Source of the DNA: Janthinobacterium sp. ROICE36
GTDB taxonomy: Bacteria > Pseudomonadota > Gammaproteobacteria > Burkholderiales > Burkholderiaceae_D
Length of the DNA: 64,000 nt
Direction of reading: 5' to 3'
NCBI RefSeq assembly: GCF_002869965.1
Contig: NZ_PEBS01000003.1
Span: 62,001 to 126,000 of the forward strand
Shown here: piece after piece, positions 53,470-62,214 of the stretch
How the letters are laid out: every line of letters begins with the position of its first letter
Position numbering within the stretch: the stretch's first letter is position 1
The notes under the pieces: generated by a model
The model's database searches: none
What the model saw: the letters and a program-made list of their open reading frames with translations, nothing else
Told to the model about the DNA's origin: nothing
Translations under genes and position numbers: made by a program

Positions 53470-53493
53470 GGCCTGCCCAGGCATGGGCAGGCC
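53470..53493 (-). other. perfect 10-bp hairpin between zwf and hexR
   Basis: GGCCTGCCCA (53470-53479) pairs with TGGGCAGGCC (53484-53493) around a GGCA loop. There is no U-run on the minus strand, so it is not a classical terminator; it may set the zwf:hexR expression ratio by mRNA stability. Confidence 0.5.
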
Positions 53494-53506
53494 CCGGTCT
53501 TGCCTG

Positions 53507-54979
53507 TTAATCCTCGGGTAAAGCCTCTTCACGCCACTGCAAGCCATCGCGGCCGATCAGGGCGCTGGCCGCTGCCGGGCCCCAGGTGCCGGCCGTGTAG
53601 GGAATCGGCGCGCTGTCGTTCTGTTCCCAGTTGTCGAGTATCGGTTCGACCCATTCCCAGGCCGCTTCCAGTTCGTCGCCGCGCATGAACAGGGTCAGCT
53701 GGCCGCGCAGGACGTCGAGCAGCAAACGCTCGTAGGCATCCATGCGCGGCGTCTTGAACGATTCGCGGAAATCGAGTTCCAGTTCCGCCGGCTTCAAGCG
53801 CATGCCGTCGCCCGGGGTTTTTGCCATCAAATTCATGCGCAAGCCTTCGTCGGGCTGCAAACGGATCACCAGGCAGTTCGGCTGGAAGCTGGACGTGGGC
53901 TGGTTGAAGATCGAGTGCGGAATCTGCTTGAAGCGCACGACGATCTCGGCCAGGCTGTCAGCCATGCGTTTGCCCGTGCGCAGGTAGAACGGCACGCCGG
54001 CCCAGCGCCAGGTGTCGATTTCCGCCTTCAGCGCGACGAAGGTCTCGGTGCGCGAATGCTCGGGCGCATCCGGCTCGTCGCGGTAGCTCGGCACGGTGAC
54101 GCCGTCGACGTGGCCGGCGCGGTATTGGCCGCGCACGATGTTTTGCGCCAGGGTGGTGGGCGTGAATTTTTTCAGCGAGCGCAGCACTTGCAGTTTTTCA
54201 TCGCGCACGGCGTCCGGCGCGATCGAGGTCGGCGGTTCCATGGCGACGATGCACAGCAGTTGCAGCAAATGGTTTTGCAGCATGTCGCGCAGCGCGCCCG
54301 AGGTGTCGTAGTAACCCATGCGGTTGCCCACGCCCAGTTTTTCGGCGATGGTGATCTGCACGTCGGAAATCCATTCGCGGCGCCACAGCGGTTCGAACAG
54401 AATGTTGCCGAAACGCAGAGCCAGCAAGTTCTGCACGGTTTCCTTGCCCAGGTAATGGTCGATACGGTAGATCTGCGATTCCTGGAAGACCTTGCCCACT
54501 TCTGCATTGATCTGCTTGGCGCTGGCCAGGTCGCGGCCCAGCGGTTTTTCCAGCACCACGCGCGAGCTCGGCGTCACCAGGCCGTTTTCTTCCAGGTTGT
54601 CGCAGATCAGCGCGAACAGGTGTGGCGGCGTGGCCAGGTAGTACACGCGCGTCAGCTCGGCATCGCCGCGCAGCGCTTCGACCAGCGGCGCGTAGGTGGC
54701 CGCATCGCTGGCGTTGAGCGACACATACACGATGCGCGCGCAGAATTTGCTCCAGGTGGCGGCATTCAGGGTGCTGGCCTTGATGTGGGGGCGCGAGTTG
54801 GTCTCGACCATCTTCAGGAAGGCATCCTGGCCGCTGTCCTGGCGGCCCACACAGATGATGCGCGCCGTCGGCGGCAAATCGTTCGCGACGTCGCGCGCAT
54901 ACATTGCAGGCAGCAATTTGCGCATTGCTAAATCGCCGCTGCCGCCAAACAGGACCAGGTCAAAATCGGTAAGTGCCAT
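53507..54979 (-). CDS. zwf: glucose-6-phosphate 1-dehydrogenase
   Basis: The protein has 490 residues. NADP-binding GGSGDLAMRK (about 11-20) and the active-site motif RIDHYLGKETVQN are present. It oxidises glucose 6-phosphate to 6-phosphogluconolactone, entry to both the Entner-Doudoroff and pentose phosphate routes. The ATG at 54979 gives the family N-terminus (MALTDFDLVLFGGSGDL). Two HexR-like sites lie 90-130 bases upstream. Confidence 0.97.
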   Translation of the reverse strand: MALTDFDLVLFGGSGDLAMRKLLPAMYARDVANDLPPTARIICVGRQDSGQDAFLKMVETNSRPHIKASTLNAATWSKFCARIVYVSLNASDAATYAPLVEALRGDAELTRVYYLATPPHLFALICDNLEENGLVTPSSRVVLEKPLGRDLASAKQINAEVGKVFQESQIYRIDHYLGKETVQNLLALRFGNILFEPLWRREWISDVQITIAEKLGVGNRMGYYDTSGALRDMLQNHLLQLLCIVAMEPPTSIAPDAVRDEKLQVLRSLKKFTPTTLAQNIVRGQYRAGHVDGVTVPSYRDEPDAPEHSRTETFVALKAEIDTWRWAGVPFYLRTGKRMADSLAEIVVRFKQIPHSIFNQPTSSFQPNCLVIRLQPDEGLRMNLMAKTPGDGMRLKPAELELDFRESFKTPRMDAYERLLLDVLRGQLTLFMRGDELEAAWEWVEPILDNWEQNDSAPIPYTAGTWGPAAASALIGRDGLQWREEALPED

Positions 54980-55065
54980 AAGTGAGTGTCGTCGCAAAAG
55001 TAAAAGGGCCGGAGCGGGGAAGAGGCCGACCGGAAGTGCCAGTCTGTCGCTACTATATTCGGTGG

Positions 55066-55080
55066 TGTAAATTTACTACG
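55066..55080 (-). promoter_or_regulatory. HexR-like operator, zwf proximal
   Basis: On the minus strand CGTAGTAAATTTACA. It contains the perfect palindrome GTAAATTTAC and matches the described HexR half-site pattern TGTAGT plus an A/T core. It lies about 87 bases upstream of the zwf ATG. Confidence 0.55.
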
Positions 55081-55098
55081 TAGAACAGGCAATTGCAA

Positions 55099-55112
55099 GA
55101 AATTTTACTACA
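55099..55112 (-). promoter_or_regulatory. HexR-like operator, zwf distal
   Basis: On the minus strand TGTAGTAAAATTTC, identical over 14 bases to the motif in front of edd (59432-59445). It lies 32 bases from the proximal site, about three helical turns. Confidence 0.6.
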
Positions 55113-55543
55113 TTCCATTTCCTGGCGTCGCAGTTTTGCCCGCTATACTTGCCAGCGGCGCAGGCAGGGTCATTATATGCCGTTCGCTGGCGCGGGCACG
55201 CTGTCACGCTTTGCACAGGGCTTTTCAAAGCAACCATGGTTGCCAGGGAAATTTCCGATTCTCTCCATCATCATTTGCGCTGTAGCAACAAGCAAATCAA
55301 GAAATGCTGTCAGGATCGCCGTTGGCAGCGTAAAGTAGCTTTGAAGAAAGTAAAAAACCGTATAATTCAAGCTGAAATCGATAGCAACTATTGGTTGTAA
55401 GAAATTGTACGATATACACTGCACTGCTAGCGTCGGCCATGCCCCGAACCCGCCATCCGACGTCCATGCGACGTGCAGTCCGCACTGCCCGCAGCATCAG
55501 GGGTAGGCAGACTTAACTTTACAAGACGGCTCAAGGGGACACA

Positions 55544-56497
55544 ATGAATTCAATGCAGCAAGATGTCGATGAACGCACCAGCCTGACAGGCAATAACAAA
55601 TTCGAACTGTTCCTGTTCAAGCTGGGCACCAGCGATCACTCGACCAGCCGCGAACTGTTCGGCATCAATGTGTTCAAGGTCCGTGAAATCATGGAGATGC
55701 CGGTCATTACGGCGGTGGCCGGGTCGCACCCGCACATGCTGGGTGTGGTCAATATCCGTGGCCAGATCGTGCCCGTGATCGACTTGCCGATGGCCGTCGG
55801 TTGCAAGAGCAGCGGCTTGAAGATCCTGATGGTGACCGAATTTGCCCGCTCGACACAGGCGTTTGCCGTGGAAGAGGTCGATGAAATCGTGCGCCTGGAA
55901 TGGAATCAGGTGCTGTCGGCCGAATCGAGCGTCGGTGGCGGCCTCGTCACCAGCATCGCGCGCCTCGATGGCGACACGGACAAGACGCGCCTGGCGCAAG
56001 TGCTCGATGTGGAGCAAATCCTGCGCGACGTGCTGCCGTCGGGCGACCCGGACGTGGACAAGAACAGTATCGGCCCGCAAGTGCGCTTGCCTGCCGGCGC
56101 CGTGATCCTCGCGGCCGACGATTCCTCGCTGGCCCGTTCGCTGATCGAGAAGGGCCTCGAAGCGATGGGCGTGCCCTTCATCATGACGAAGACGGGCAAG
56201 GAAGCGTGGGAACGCCTGCAGGCGATCTCGGCCCAGGCGGCGACCGAAGGCAAGACGGCGAAAGACAAGGTCGCGCTGGTGCTGACCGACCTGGAAATGC
56301 CGGAAATGGATGGCTTCACCCTCACGCGCAACATCAAGAACGATGGCCGCTTCTCCAACATCCCCGTGGTGATCCACTCGTCACTGACGGGCTCGACCAA
56401 CGAAGACCACGTCAAGGGCGTGGGCGCCGATGGTTATGTGGCCAAGTTTGTGGCGGCGGAACTGGCCGAGACCATCCGCAAAGTATTGGCACGCTAA
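55544..56497 (+). CDS. cheV: CheV, CheW-receiver chemotaxis coupling protein
   Basis: The protein has 317 residues. The N-terminal CheW domain (about 15-165: FELFLFKLGTSDHSTSRELFGINVFKVREIMEMPVITAVAGSHPHMLGVVNIRGQIVPVIDLPMAVG) is followed by a receiver domain (about 185-315; acidic pair in ILAADDSS, phospho-acceptor Asp in LVLTDLEMPEMDG). CheV couples receptors to CheA and tunes adaptation. No other che gene is adjacent. ATG at 55544. Confidence 0.95.
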   Translation: MNSMQQDVDERTSLTGNNKFELFLFKLGTSDHSTSRELFGINVFKVREIMEMPVITAVAGSHPHMLGVVNIRGQIVPVIDLPMAVGCKSSGLKILMVTEFARSTQAFAVEEVDEIVRLEWNQVLSAESSVGGGLVTSIARLDGDTDKTRLAQVLDVEQILRDVLPSGDPDVDKNSIGPQVRLPAGAVILAADDSSLARSLIEKGLEAMGVPFIMTKTGKEAWERLQAISAQAATEGKTAKDKVALVLTDLEMPEMDGFTLTRNIKNDGRFSNIPVVIHSSLTGSTNEDHVKGVGADGYVAKFVAAELAETIRKVLAR

Positions 56498-56515
56498 TCT
56501 TCGCGGTGGAATATC

Positions 56516-56552
56516 AAAAAGCGCCGGTACCCGCAAGGGTCCGGCGCTTTTT
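56516..56552. terminator. bidirectional terminator between cheV and the SMP-30 gene
   Basis: AAAAA plus GCGCCGG (56521-56527) pairs with CCGGCGC plus six T residues; an inner CCC-GCAA-GGG stem extends it. It serves both convergent genes. Confidence 0.9.
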
Positions 56553-56568
56553 TCATGCTTGAAAATGG

Positions 56569-57465
56569 TTATGCCTGATACAGGTGTTCCGGCTGGCCTT
56601 CCACGTCCACGCGCACGGACAACACGTGGCCGCTCAAAGGGTAGTTGGCAAGCTCGGCGTTTGATCGCTTGTGGCTGGCGCTGGTGATGTACAGGGTGCG
56701 CAGGTCGGGGCCGCCAAACGTCAGCATGGTGGGGCAGCGCACGGGCACGGTAATTTCGCCCAGCAGGCGGCCATCGGGGGCGAAGCGTAAAATCTTGCCA
56801 CCTTCAAACATGGCCGACCAGTAATTGCCTTCGCTGTCGACGGCAGCGCCGTCCGGGCGTCCGCCGTAGTCCGCCGCTTTTTTATCGGTGGAAAAGCGTT
56901 GGAATGGTTGCGGCGCGGAAATGGCTCCCGTGGCTGCGTCGAAATCAAAGCGGTCGATGCGGTGCGTGGTGGTATCCGCGTGGTACATGGTGCGCCCGTC
57001 GGGGCTGAAACCCAGGCCGTTCGACACCGTCATGCCGCCGGACCAGACCTTGCGCACCTGTCCCTTTTCCAGCACGAACATTTCCGCTGCATCGGCGCTG
57101 CGCGGCTCGAAAATGGTGCCCACCCAGAAGCGGCCGGCGGGATCGACCTTGCCATCGTTGAAGCGCGTGGTGGCCATGTCGAACGGCGCCGCAGCGATTT
57201 CCGCCAGGCTGCCCGTCTTCGTGTCGAGGTGGGCGAAGCCACTGCGCAAGGCCACGATCAGGCCGCCGCCAGCGTTGATGGCCAGCGCAGACGGTTCCGT
57301 CGGCATGTTCCAATGGTCATGCTGGCCGCTGGCCGGGTGCAAGCAGTGCACGGCGCGGCCATCGATGTCGACCCAGTACAGGGCCGCTTCCTTGCCATGC
57401 CACAGCGGGCATTCACCCACTTGCATGGCTTTGTCGCTGACTACCTTGATTTCGTAAATATTCAT
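56569..57465 (-). CDS. SMP-30/gluconolactonase-family sugar lactonase
   Basis: The protein has 298 residues, a six-bladed propeller of the SMP-30/regucalcin family: metal Glu in VGECPLWHGKEAALYWVDIDGRAVH, TRFNDGKVDPAGRFWVGTIFE, SNGLGFSPDGRTMYHADTTTHRI, GRPDGAAVDSEGNYWSAMFEGGKILRF. It starts 10 bases after pgi and is probably co-transcribed. As no pgl gene is seen beside zwf, it could hydrolyse 6-phosphogluconolactone or free gluconolactone; which one cannot be told. Confidence 0.9.
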   Translation of the reverse strand: MNIYEIKVVSDKAMQVGECPLWHGKEAALYWVDIDGRAVHCLHPASGQHDHWNMPTEPSALAINAGGGLIVALRSGFAHLDTKTGSLAEIAAAPFDMATTRFNDGKVDPAGRFWVGTIFEPRSADAAEMFVLEKGQVRKVWSGGMTVSNGLGFSPDGRTMYHADTTTHRIDRFDFDAATGAISAPQPFQRFSTDKKAADYGGRPDGAAVDSEGNYWSAMFEGGKILRFAPDGRLLGEITVPVRCPTMLTFGGPDLRTLYITSASHKRSNAELANYPLSGHVLSVRVDVEGQPEHLYQA

Positions 57466-57475
57466 CTATCTCTTT

Positions 57476-59191
57476 TTAATATGCGGCTTTTGCTGCTTTC
57501 GCCAAGGCAATCAAGCCATTGGTCGAGCTGTCGTGGTGGTCGGGACGGGCTTCGCCCGTCAGTTCGGCCTGGATTTTCTTCGCCAGCACCTTGCCCAGTT
57601 CCACGCCCCACTGGTCGAAACTGTTGACGTTCCACAAGACGCCTTGCACGAAGGTCTTGTGTTCGTACAGCGCGATCAGGGCGCCCAGGGTGGTCGGGGT
57701 CAGCTGGTCCATCAAGATGGTGTTGCTGGGGCGGTTGCCGGGGAAGGTCTTGTGCGGCACCAGCGCTTCGATCTCGCTTTCCGGCAAGCCTTGCGACTGC
57801 AGATCAAGACGAACTTCCTCGCCCGTCTTGCCCGTCATGAAGGCTTCCGACTGGGCGAAGCAGTTGGCCAGCAGGGCGTCGTGGTGGCCGGGCAAATCGT
57901 GCGTGGCGCGCAGGGCAGCGATGAAATCGATGGGTGTGATGTCGGTGCCCTGGTGCAGCAGCTGGAAATATGCGTGCTGTGCATTCGTGCCGCAATCGCC
58001 CCAGATGACGGGGCCGGTCGGTACGTCGACGGGCACGCCATCCTTGGTGACGCGCTTGCCGTTGCTTTCCATGTCCAGTTGTTGCAAATAGGCGGCAAAA
58101 CGGCTCAAGTCCTGGTGATACGGCGCGATGGAAACGGAACCGCAATCGAGGAACTGGCGGTTCCAGAAGCCCACCATGGCCAGCACCACGGGCATGTTCT
58201 GTTCCAGCGGCGCCTGGCGGAAGTGCTGGTCCATCGCATGCGCGCCGGCGAGGAAATCGCTGAAGTATTCAAAACCCACGGACAGGGCCACGGCCAGGCC
58301 GATCGAAGACCAGACGGAATAGCGGCCACCGACCCAGTCCCAGAACGGGAACATATTGTCCGGCGAAATGCCGAAGTCGACGATGGCTTGCGTGTTGGTC
58401 GAAACGGCCACAAAATGTTGGGCCAGGTCCTTTTCTTCGCCTTCGAGCAGGAACCAGGCACGCGCCGTGTTGGCGTTGAGCATGGTTTCGGCCGTGACGA
58501 AGGTTTTCGAGGCCACGATGAACAAGGTCGTTTCCGGATCGACTTTGGACAGGGTCGCTTCCATGTCGTGCCCGTCGACGTTGGAAACAAAGTGCATTTC
58601 CAGACCCGGGTTGGCATAGGAGCGCAGGGCCAGGCAAGCCATTTTCGGACCCAGGTCCGAACCGCCGATGCCGATGTTGACGATGTCGCAAATCGGTTTG
58701 CCCGTGTAGCCGAGCCAGTTGCCATTGCGCACCTTGTCCGTAAACGCTTTCACGCGTTGCAGCACATCTTGCACGTCGGCATCGATATCCTGGCCATCGA
58801 CCACCAGCTTCGTGCCGCGTGGCGCGCGCAAGGCAGTATGCAGAACGGCCCGATGTTCGGTAAGATTGATTTTCTCGCCCGTAAACATCGCTTCGCGCTG
58901 CGCTTCCACGCCGCGCTCGCGGGCCAGGTCCATCAGCAGGGCCATGGCGCTGGCGTCGACTCTGTTCTTCGAGTAATCGAGCAACAGTCCTGCCGCATCG
59001 ACCGTCATGGTCGAGAAACGCGCGGGGTCGGCGGCGAACAGCTGGCGCAGATGCACTTCGCGCAGGCTGGCGCTATGCGCTTGCAGGGACTGGAAACTGG
59101 CGGTGGCGGTGATGGCAGGAGTAGGTGCTGGCTGGCGCATGGCGGTCGGCTTGGGTGCTTGTCTCGGTTGAAAGGAGCGCGGCGCGTTCAT
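57476..59191 (-). CDS. pgi: glucose-6-phosphate isomerase
   Basis: The protein has 571 residues. Family motifs include DIVNIGIGGSDLGPKMACLAL, VSNVDGHDMEATLSKVDPETTLFIVASKTFVTAETMLNA, WDWVGGRYSVWSSIGLAVALSVG and FDQWGVELGKVLAKKI. An extra Pro-rich N-terminus (about 1-30) suggests the true start may be the ATG at 59140. It interconverts glucose 6-phosphate and fructose 6-phosphate, which in an ED organism recycles triose back to zwf. Confidence 0.96.
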   Translation of the reverse strand: MNAPRSFQPRQAPKPTAMRQPAPTPAITATASFQSLQAHSASLREVHLRQLFAADPARFSTMTVDAAGLLLDYSKNRVDASAMALLMDLARERGVEAQREAMFTGEKINLTEHRAVLHTALRAPRGTKLVVDGQDIDADVQDVLQRVKAFTDKVRNGNWLGYTGKPICDIVNIGIGGSDLGPKMACLALRSYANPGLEMHFVSNVDGHDMEATLSKVDPETTLFIVASKTFVTAETMLNANTARAWFLLEGEEKDLAQHFVAVSTNTQAIVDFGISPDNMFPFWDWVGGRYSVWSSIGLAVALSVGFEYFSDFLAGAHAMDQHFRQAPLEQNMPVVLAMVGFWNRQFLDCGSVSIAPYHQDLSRFAAYLQQLDMESNGKRVTKDGVPVDVPTGPVIWGDCGTNAQHAYFQLLHQGTDITPIDFIAALRATHDLPGHHDALLANCFAQSEAFMTGKTGEEVRLDLQSQGLPESEIEALVPHKTFPGNRPSNTILMDQLTPTTLGALIALYEHKTFVQGVLWNVNSFDQWGVELGKVLAKKIQAELTGEARPDHHDSSTNGLIALAKAAKAAY

Positions 59192-59242
59192 CGTGGCGAA
59201 CGGGTGTGCCGGCGTTGGTGTGAGAATAATACATCAAAAAAA

Positions 59243-59257
59243 CGTAATTTCACTACA
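59243..59257 (-). promoter_or_regulatory. HexR-like operator in front of pgi
   Basis: On the minus strand TGTAGTGAAATTACG, differing from the zwf/edd motif core TGTAGTAAAATT by one base. It lies 52 bases upstream of the pgi start used here, just upstream of the putative -10. Confidence 0.5.
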
Positions 59258-59431
59258 GATTGCGACGGGAAGCCGATTTTTCCGTGCTTTTTTCAGCGAT
59301 TGCGCCAGTGATATAAGCGATATGTTGGCAGGTGCTGATACGCGATATTGCTCGGCTTGGCTTTGATAGGCCGCAATCTGTGGCATATTTCTGTTGTTGG
59401 CCCATGCAAGCGTGCTTCTTCTTCACCATTT

Positions 59432-59445
59432 TGTAGTAAAATTTC
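59432..59445 (+). promoter_or_regulatory. HexR-like operator in front of edd-eda
   Basis: TGTAGTAAAATTTC, 30 bases upstream of the edd ATG, identical to the distal zwf site. The position would overlap an edd promoter or early transcript. Confidence 0.6.
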
Positions 59446-59474
59446 ACAAAATACTCATTTTTAAGGAAATCCAT

Positions 59475-61388
59475 ATGGCGCTGCATCCAGTAGTCGAATC
59501 CGTAACAGCGCGCATCATCGCGCGCAGCCGGCCATCGCGCGGCGCCTACCTGGCGCATCTGGATGCGGCCCGCATCCAGGGCGTGCAGCGCGGCGCCCTG
59601 TCGTGCACCAACCTGGCGCACGGCTTTGCCGCCTTTCCCGCCAACGACAAGCTGTCGCTGAAGGAATACAAGAAGCCGTCCGTGGCCATCGTCTCCTCGT
59701 ACAACGACATGCTGTCGGCGCACCAGCCGTTTGAAGGCTTTCCGCAGATCATCAAGCAAGCCGTGCGCGAAGTGGGCGCCGTGGCCCAGTTCGCCGGTGG
59801 CGTGCCCGCCATGTGCGATGGCGTGACGCAAGGCCAGCCGGGCATGGAACTGTCGCTGTTTTCGCGTGACACCATCGCCATGTCGACGGCCGTGGCGCTG
59901 TCGCACAATATGTTCGATGCGGCCCTGTACCTGGGCGTGTGCGACAAGATCGTGCCGGGCCTGCTGATTGGCGCCCTGCACTTCGGCCATTTGCCCGCTG
60001 TCTTTGTGCCGGCCGGTCCGATGACGTCGGGCCTGTCGAACCAGGAAAAAGCCAAGGTGCGCCAACTGTATGCGCAAGGCAAGGCCACGCGCGAAGACTT
60101 GCTCGAAGGCGAATCGAAAGCTTACCACGGCGCCGGCACCTGTACTTTTTATGGTACTGCCAACAGCAACCAGATGCTGATGGAAGTGATGGGCTTGCAC
60201 TTGCCGGGCGCCGCCTTCATCACGCCGAACACGCCGCTGCGCGATGCGCTGACAAAAGCTGCCGCCCAGCGCGCTGCGGGCATCACGGCGCAAAGCGCCA
60301 ATTACTTGCCAGTCGGCCATATCGTCGACGAGAAATGTATCGTCAACGCCGTCGTGGGCTTGCTGGCCACGGGCGGTTCGACCAACCACACTTTGCACCT
60401 GGTGGCGATCGCCAAGGCGGCCGGCATCGTCATCGACTGGAACGATTTTAATGAACTGTCGGCCATCGTGCCGATGCTCACGCGCATCTACCCGAACGGC
60501 GACGCCGACGTGAACCATTTCCACGCTGCCGGCGGCACCGGCTATTTGATCCGCGAACTGCTGGACGCGGGCTTGCTGCATGAAGACGTCAACACCATCC
60601 TGGGCCGCGGCTTGCGCGCGCACTGCATGGAACCGTTCCTGGGCGAAGACGGCAAGGTCTTCTGGAAGGATGCTCCGGCCGCCAGCGCCGACGAAAACGT
60701 GCTGCGCCCCGCTTCGAACCCGTTCGCGCCGGACGGCGGCATGGTTCTCGTCGCGGGCAACCTGGGCCGCGCCGTGATGAAGGTTTCGGCCGTCAAGCCG
60801 CAGCACCGCACGGTGGAAGCGCCGGCATTGGTGTTCAATTCGCAGGAAGCGTTCATGACCGCCTACAAGGCCGGCACGCTGGACCGCGACTTTGTCGCCG
60901 TGCTGCGCTTCCAGGGGCCGCGCGCCAACGGCATGCCGGAACTGCATGCGCTGACCCCCGCGCTGGCCAACCTGCAGGATGCGGGGCGCCAGGTGGCGCT
61001 GGTTACCGATGGCCGCATGTCGGGCGCGTCGGGCAAGGTGCCGGCTGCCATCCACGTGTCGCCTGAAATCCTCGCCGGCGGCCCGCTGGGCCTGGTGCGC
61101 GACGGCGACATCATCCGCCTCGACGCCTTCACCGGCGTGCTCGAGGCGCTGGTGCCTGCCGACGTCTGGCACGCGCGTGCGCTGGTCACGGCGGACCTGT
61201 CGCCGAACCACGTCGGCATGGGCCGCGAGCTGTTTTCCATGTTCCGTTCTACCGTCAGCGCGGCGGAAGAAGGTGCTACCACCTTCGGCCTGCCGTCGCC
61301 GATTCCCACCACCGTCGCCTTGCACGACGCCGACAATGTCGGTGATACTGTACCCGGTTCCGATGAAGACTTTTTGGCTAGGAAATAA
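59475..61388 (+). CDS. edd: phosphogluconate dehydratase
   Basis: The protein has 637 residues. Fe-S dehydratase motifs: [106 protein letters not shown], and the C-terminal [23 protein letters not shown]. It makes KDPG from 6-phosphogluconate. The ATG at 59475 has AAGGAAAT upstream. eda follows 3 bases later. Confidence 0.97.
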   Translation: MALHPVVESVTARIIARSRPSRGAYLAHLDAARIQGVQRGALSCTNLAHGFAAFPANDKLSLKEYKKPSVAIVSSYNDMLSAHQPFEGFPQIIKQAVREVGAVAQFAGGVPAMCDGVTQGQPGMELSLFSRDTIAMSTAVALSHNMFDAALYLGVCDKIVPGLLIGALHFGHLPAVFVPAGPMTSGLSNQEKAKVRQLYAQGKATREDLLEGESKAYHGAGTCTFYGTANSNQMLMEVMGLHLPGAAFITPNTPLRDALTKAAAQRAAGITAQSANYLPVGHIVDEKCIVNAVVGLLATGGSTNHTLHLVAIAKAAGIVIDWNDFNELSAIVPMLTRIYPNGDADVNHFHAAGGTGYLIRELLDAGLLHEDVNTILGRGLRAHCMEPFLGEDGKVFWKDAPAASADENVLRPASNPFAPDGGMVLVAGNLGRAVMKVSAVKPQHRTVEAPALVFNSQEAFMTAYKAGTLDRDFVAVLRFQGPRANGMPELHALTPALANLQDAGRQVALVTDGRMSGASGKVPAAIHVSPEILAGGPLGLVRDGDIIRLDAFTGVLEALVPADVWHARALVTADLSPNHVGMGRELFSMFRSTVSAAEEGATTFGLPSPIPTTVALHDADNVGDTVPGSDEDFLARK

Positions 61389-61391
61389 GAG

Positions 61392-62021
61392 ATGACCATG
61401 ACACTACTGGAAATTATGCGCACCTCGAGCGTGATCCCCGTGATTGCGATCGACGATCCTGAACACGCCGTACCGCTGGCGCGCGCGCTGGTGGCAGGCG
61501 GCATCCGCGTGCTGGAAGTGACCCTGCGCACCAAGCATGGCCTGGAAGCGATCCGCGCCATGTCGGCCGTGCCGGGCGCCATCGTTGGCGTCGGTACGCT
61601 CACGCGTCCTGAAGAATTCGTCCAGGCGCGCGATGCGGGCGCCGTCTTCGGTGTCTCGCCTGGCCTGACGTCGGCCCTGGTGGCGGCGGCGAAAAGCAGC
61701 GGCCTGCCACTGCTGCCGGGCGTGATGACGCCCGGTGAGGTGATGGCGGCGCGTGAAAACGGCTTCCAGCAGCTGAAACTGTTCCCGGCCGTGCCGGCCG
61801 GCGGCATCGGCATGCTCAATGCCCTCTACGGCCCGCTGCCGGACATCACCTTCTGCCCGACGGGCGGCATCTCGCAAGAGACGGCGTCGCAATTTTTGGC
61901 CTGCAAGAACGTCGCCTGCGTGGGCGGTTCGTGGCTGACGCCGAAAGACGCGATCGCGGCCGGTAACTGGGATCGCATCACGGAAATCGCCAAAGCAGCC
62001 AGCGGCCTGCGTTCGGCGTAG
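61392..62021 (+). CDS. eda: KDPG aldolase
   Basis: The protein has 209 residues. Class I aldolase motifs: RVLEVTLRTKHGLEAI, VGVGTLTRPEEF, FGVSPGLTSALV, LLPGVMTPGEVMAA, and the Schiff-base Lys in QLKLFPAVPAGG. It splits KDPG to pyruvate and glyceraldehyde 3-phosphate. It is in an operon with edd. Confidence 0.97.
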   Translation: MTMTLLEIMRTSSVIPVIAIDDPEHAVPLARALVAGGIRVLEVTLRTKHGLEAIRAMSAVPGAIVGVGTLTRPEEFVQARDAGAVFGVSPGLTSALVAAAKSSGLPLLPGVMTPGEVMAARENGFQQLKLFPAVPAGGIGMLNALYGPLPDITFCPTGGISQETASQFLACKNVACVGGSWLTPKDAIAAGNWDRITEIAKAASGLRSA

Positions 62022-62035
62022 TCGTACCTGACATA

Positions 62036-62157
62036 AGCTACTGCGCGTCGCGCCTTGCAGCTTGCGATGCTCACCGGCTCGGCGCCCCCGTACAGAGTAC
62101 GGTTGCGCTTCCTGGCCACAAATCGCTGCCGCTCGCTACGCTTCTGTCAGCTACTGC
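62036..62157. repeat. possible short intergenic repeat element
   Basis: A 122-base segment between eda and the next gene is bounded by the 9-bp direct repeat AGCTACTGC (62036-62044 and 62149-62157). CTGAC lies just outside on the left (62029-62033) and GTCAG inside on the right (62146-62150). Inside, GTACAGAGTAC forms a near-palindrome. It does not code for anything recognisable. Only one copy occurs in the window, so repeat status is a guess. Confidence 0.35.
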
Positions 62158-62214
62158 AGTTATAGTATTCGGCAAGCTTTCATGCTTGCCGCTTCTTTCT
62201 TTTGACGGAGTGCC

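Larger units (their letters stand above)
54980..55543. other. zwf/cheV divergent intergenic region, 564 bases
   Basis: The zwf-proximal part holds two HexR-like motifs (55066-55080, 55099-55112). The cheV-proximal part is AT-rich (about 55300-55420) and includes an exact TATAAT (55361-55366) with a poor -35. Short open frames on the plus strand (55093-55338, 55149-55400) have no supporting features. Confidence 0.55.
59192..59474. promoter_or_regulatory. divergent pgi/edd control region
   Basis: These 283 bases hold a HexR-like site near each gene (59243-59257 for pgi, 59432-59445 for edd). A TATTAT box on the minus strand (59231-59226) is a candidate pgi -10. The middle 170 bases show no clear element. 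Confidence 0.55.

Noticed and set aside
55351..55384. A FliA promoter for cheV from TAAA and ATCGATAG.
   Set aside because: The spacing is 22 bases rather than 15 and the -10 is poor.
55093..55400. Open frames of about 80 codons between zwf and cheV.
   Set aside because: They cross the HexR-like sites and AT-rich promoter area and have no supporting signal.
57533..59311. A 592-codon open frame on the plus strand.
   Set aside because: It is antisense to pgi and shows no domain.
59253..61325. A 690-codon open frame on the minus strand.
   Set aside because: It is antisense to edd, which has clear active-site motifs; composition rich in His, Arg and Gln is typical of shadows.
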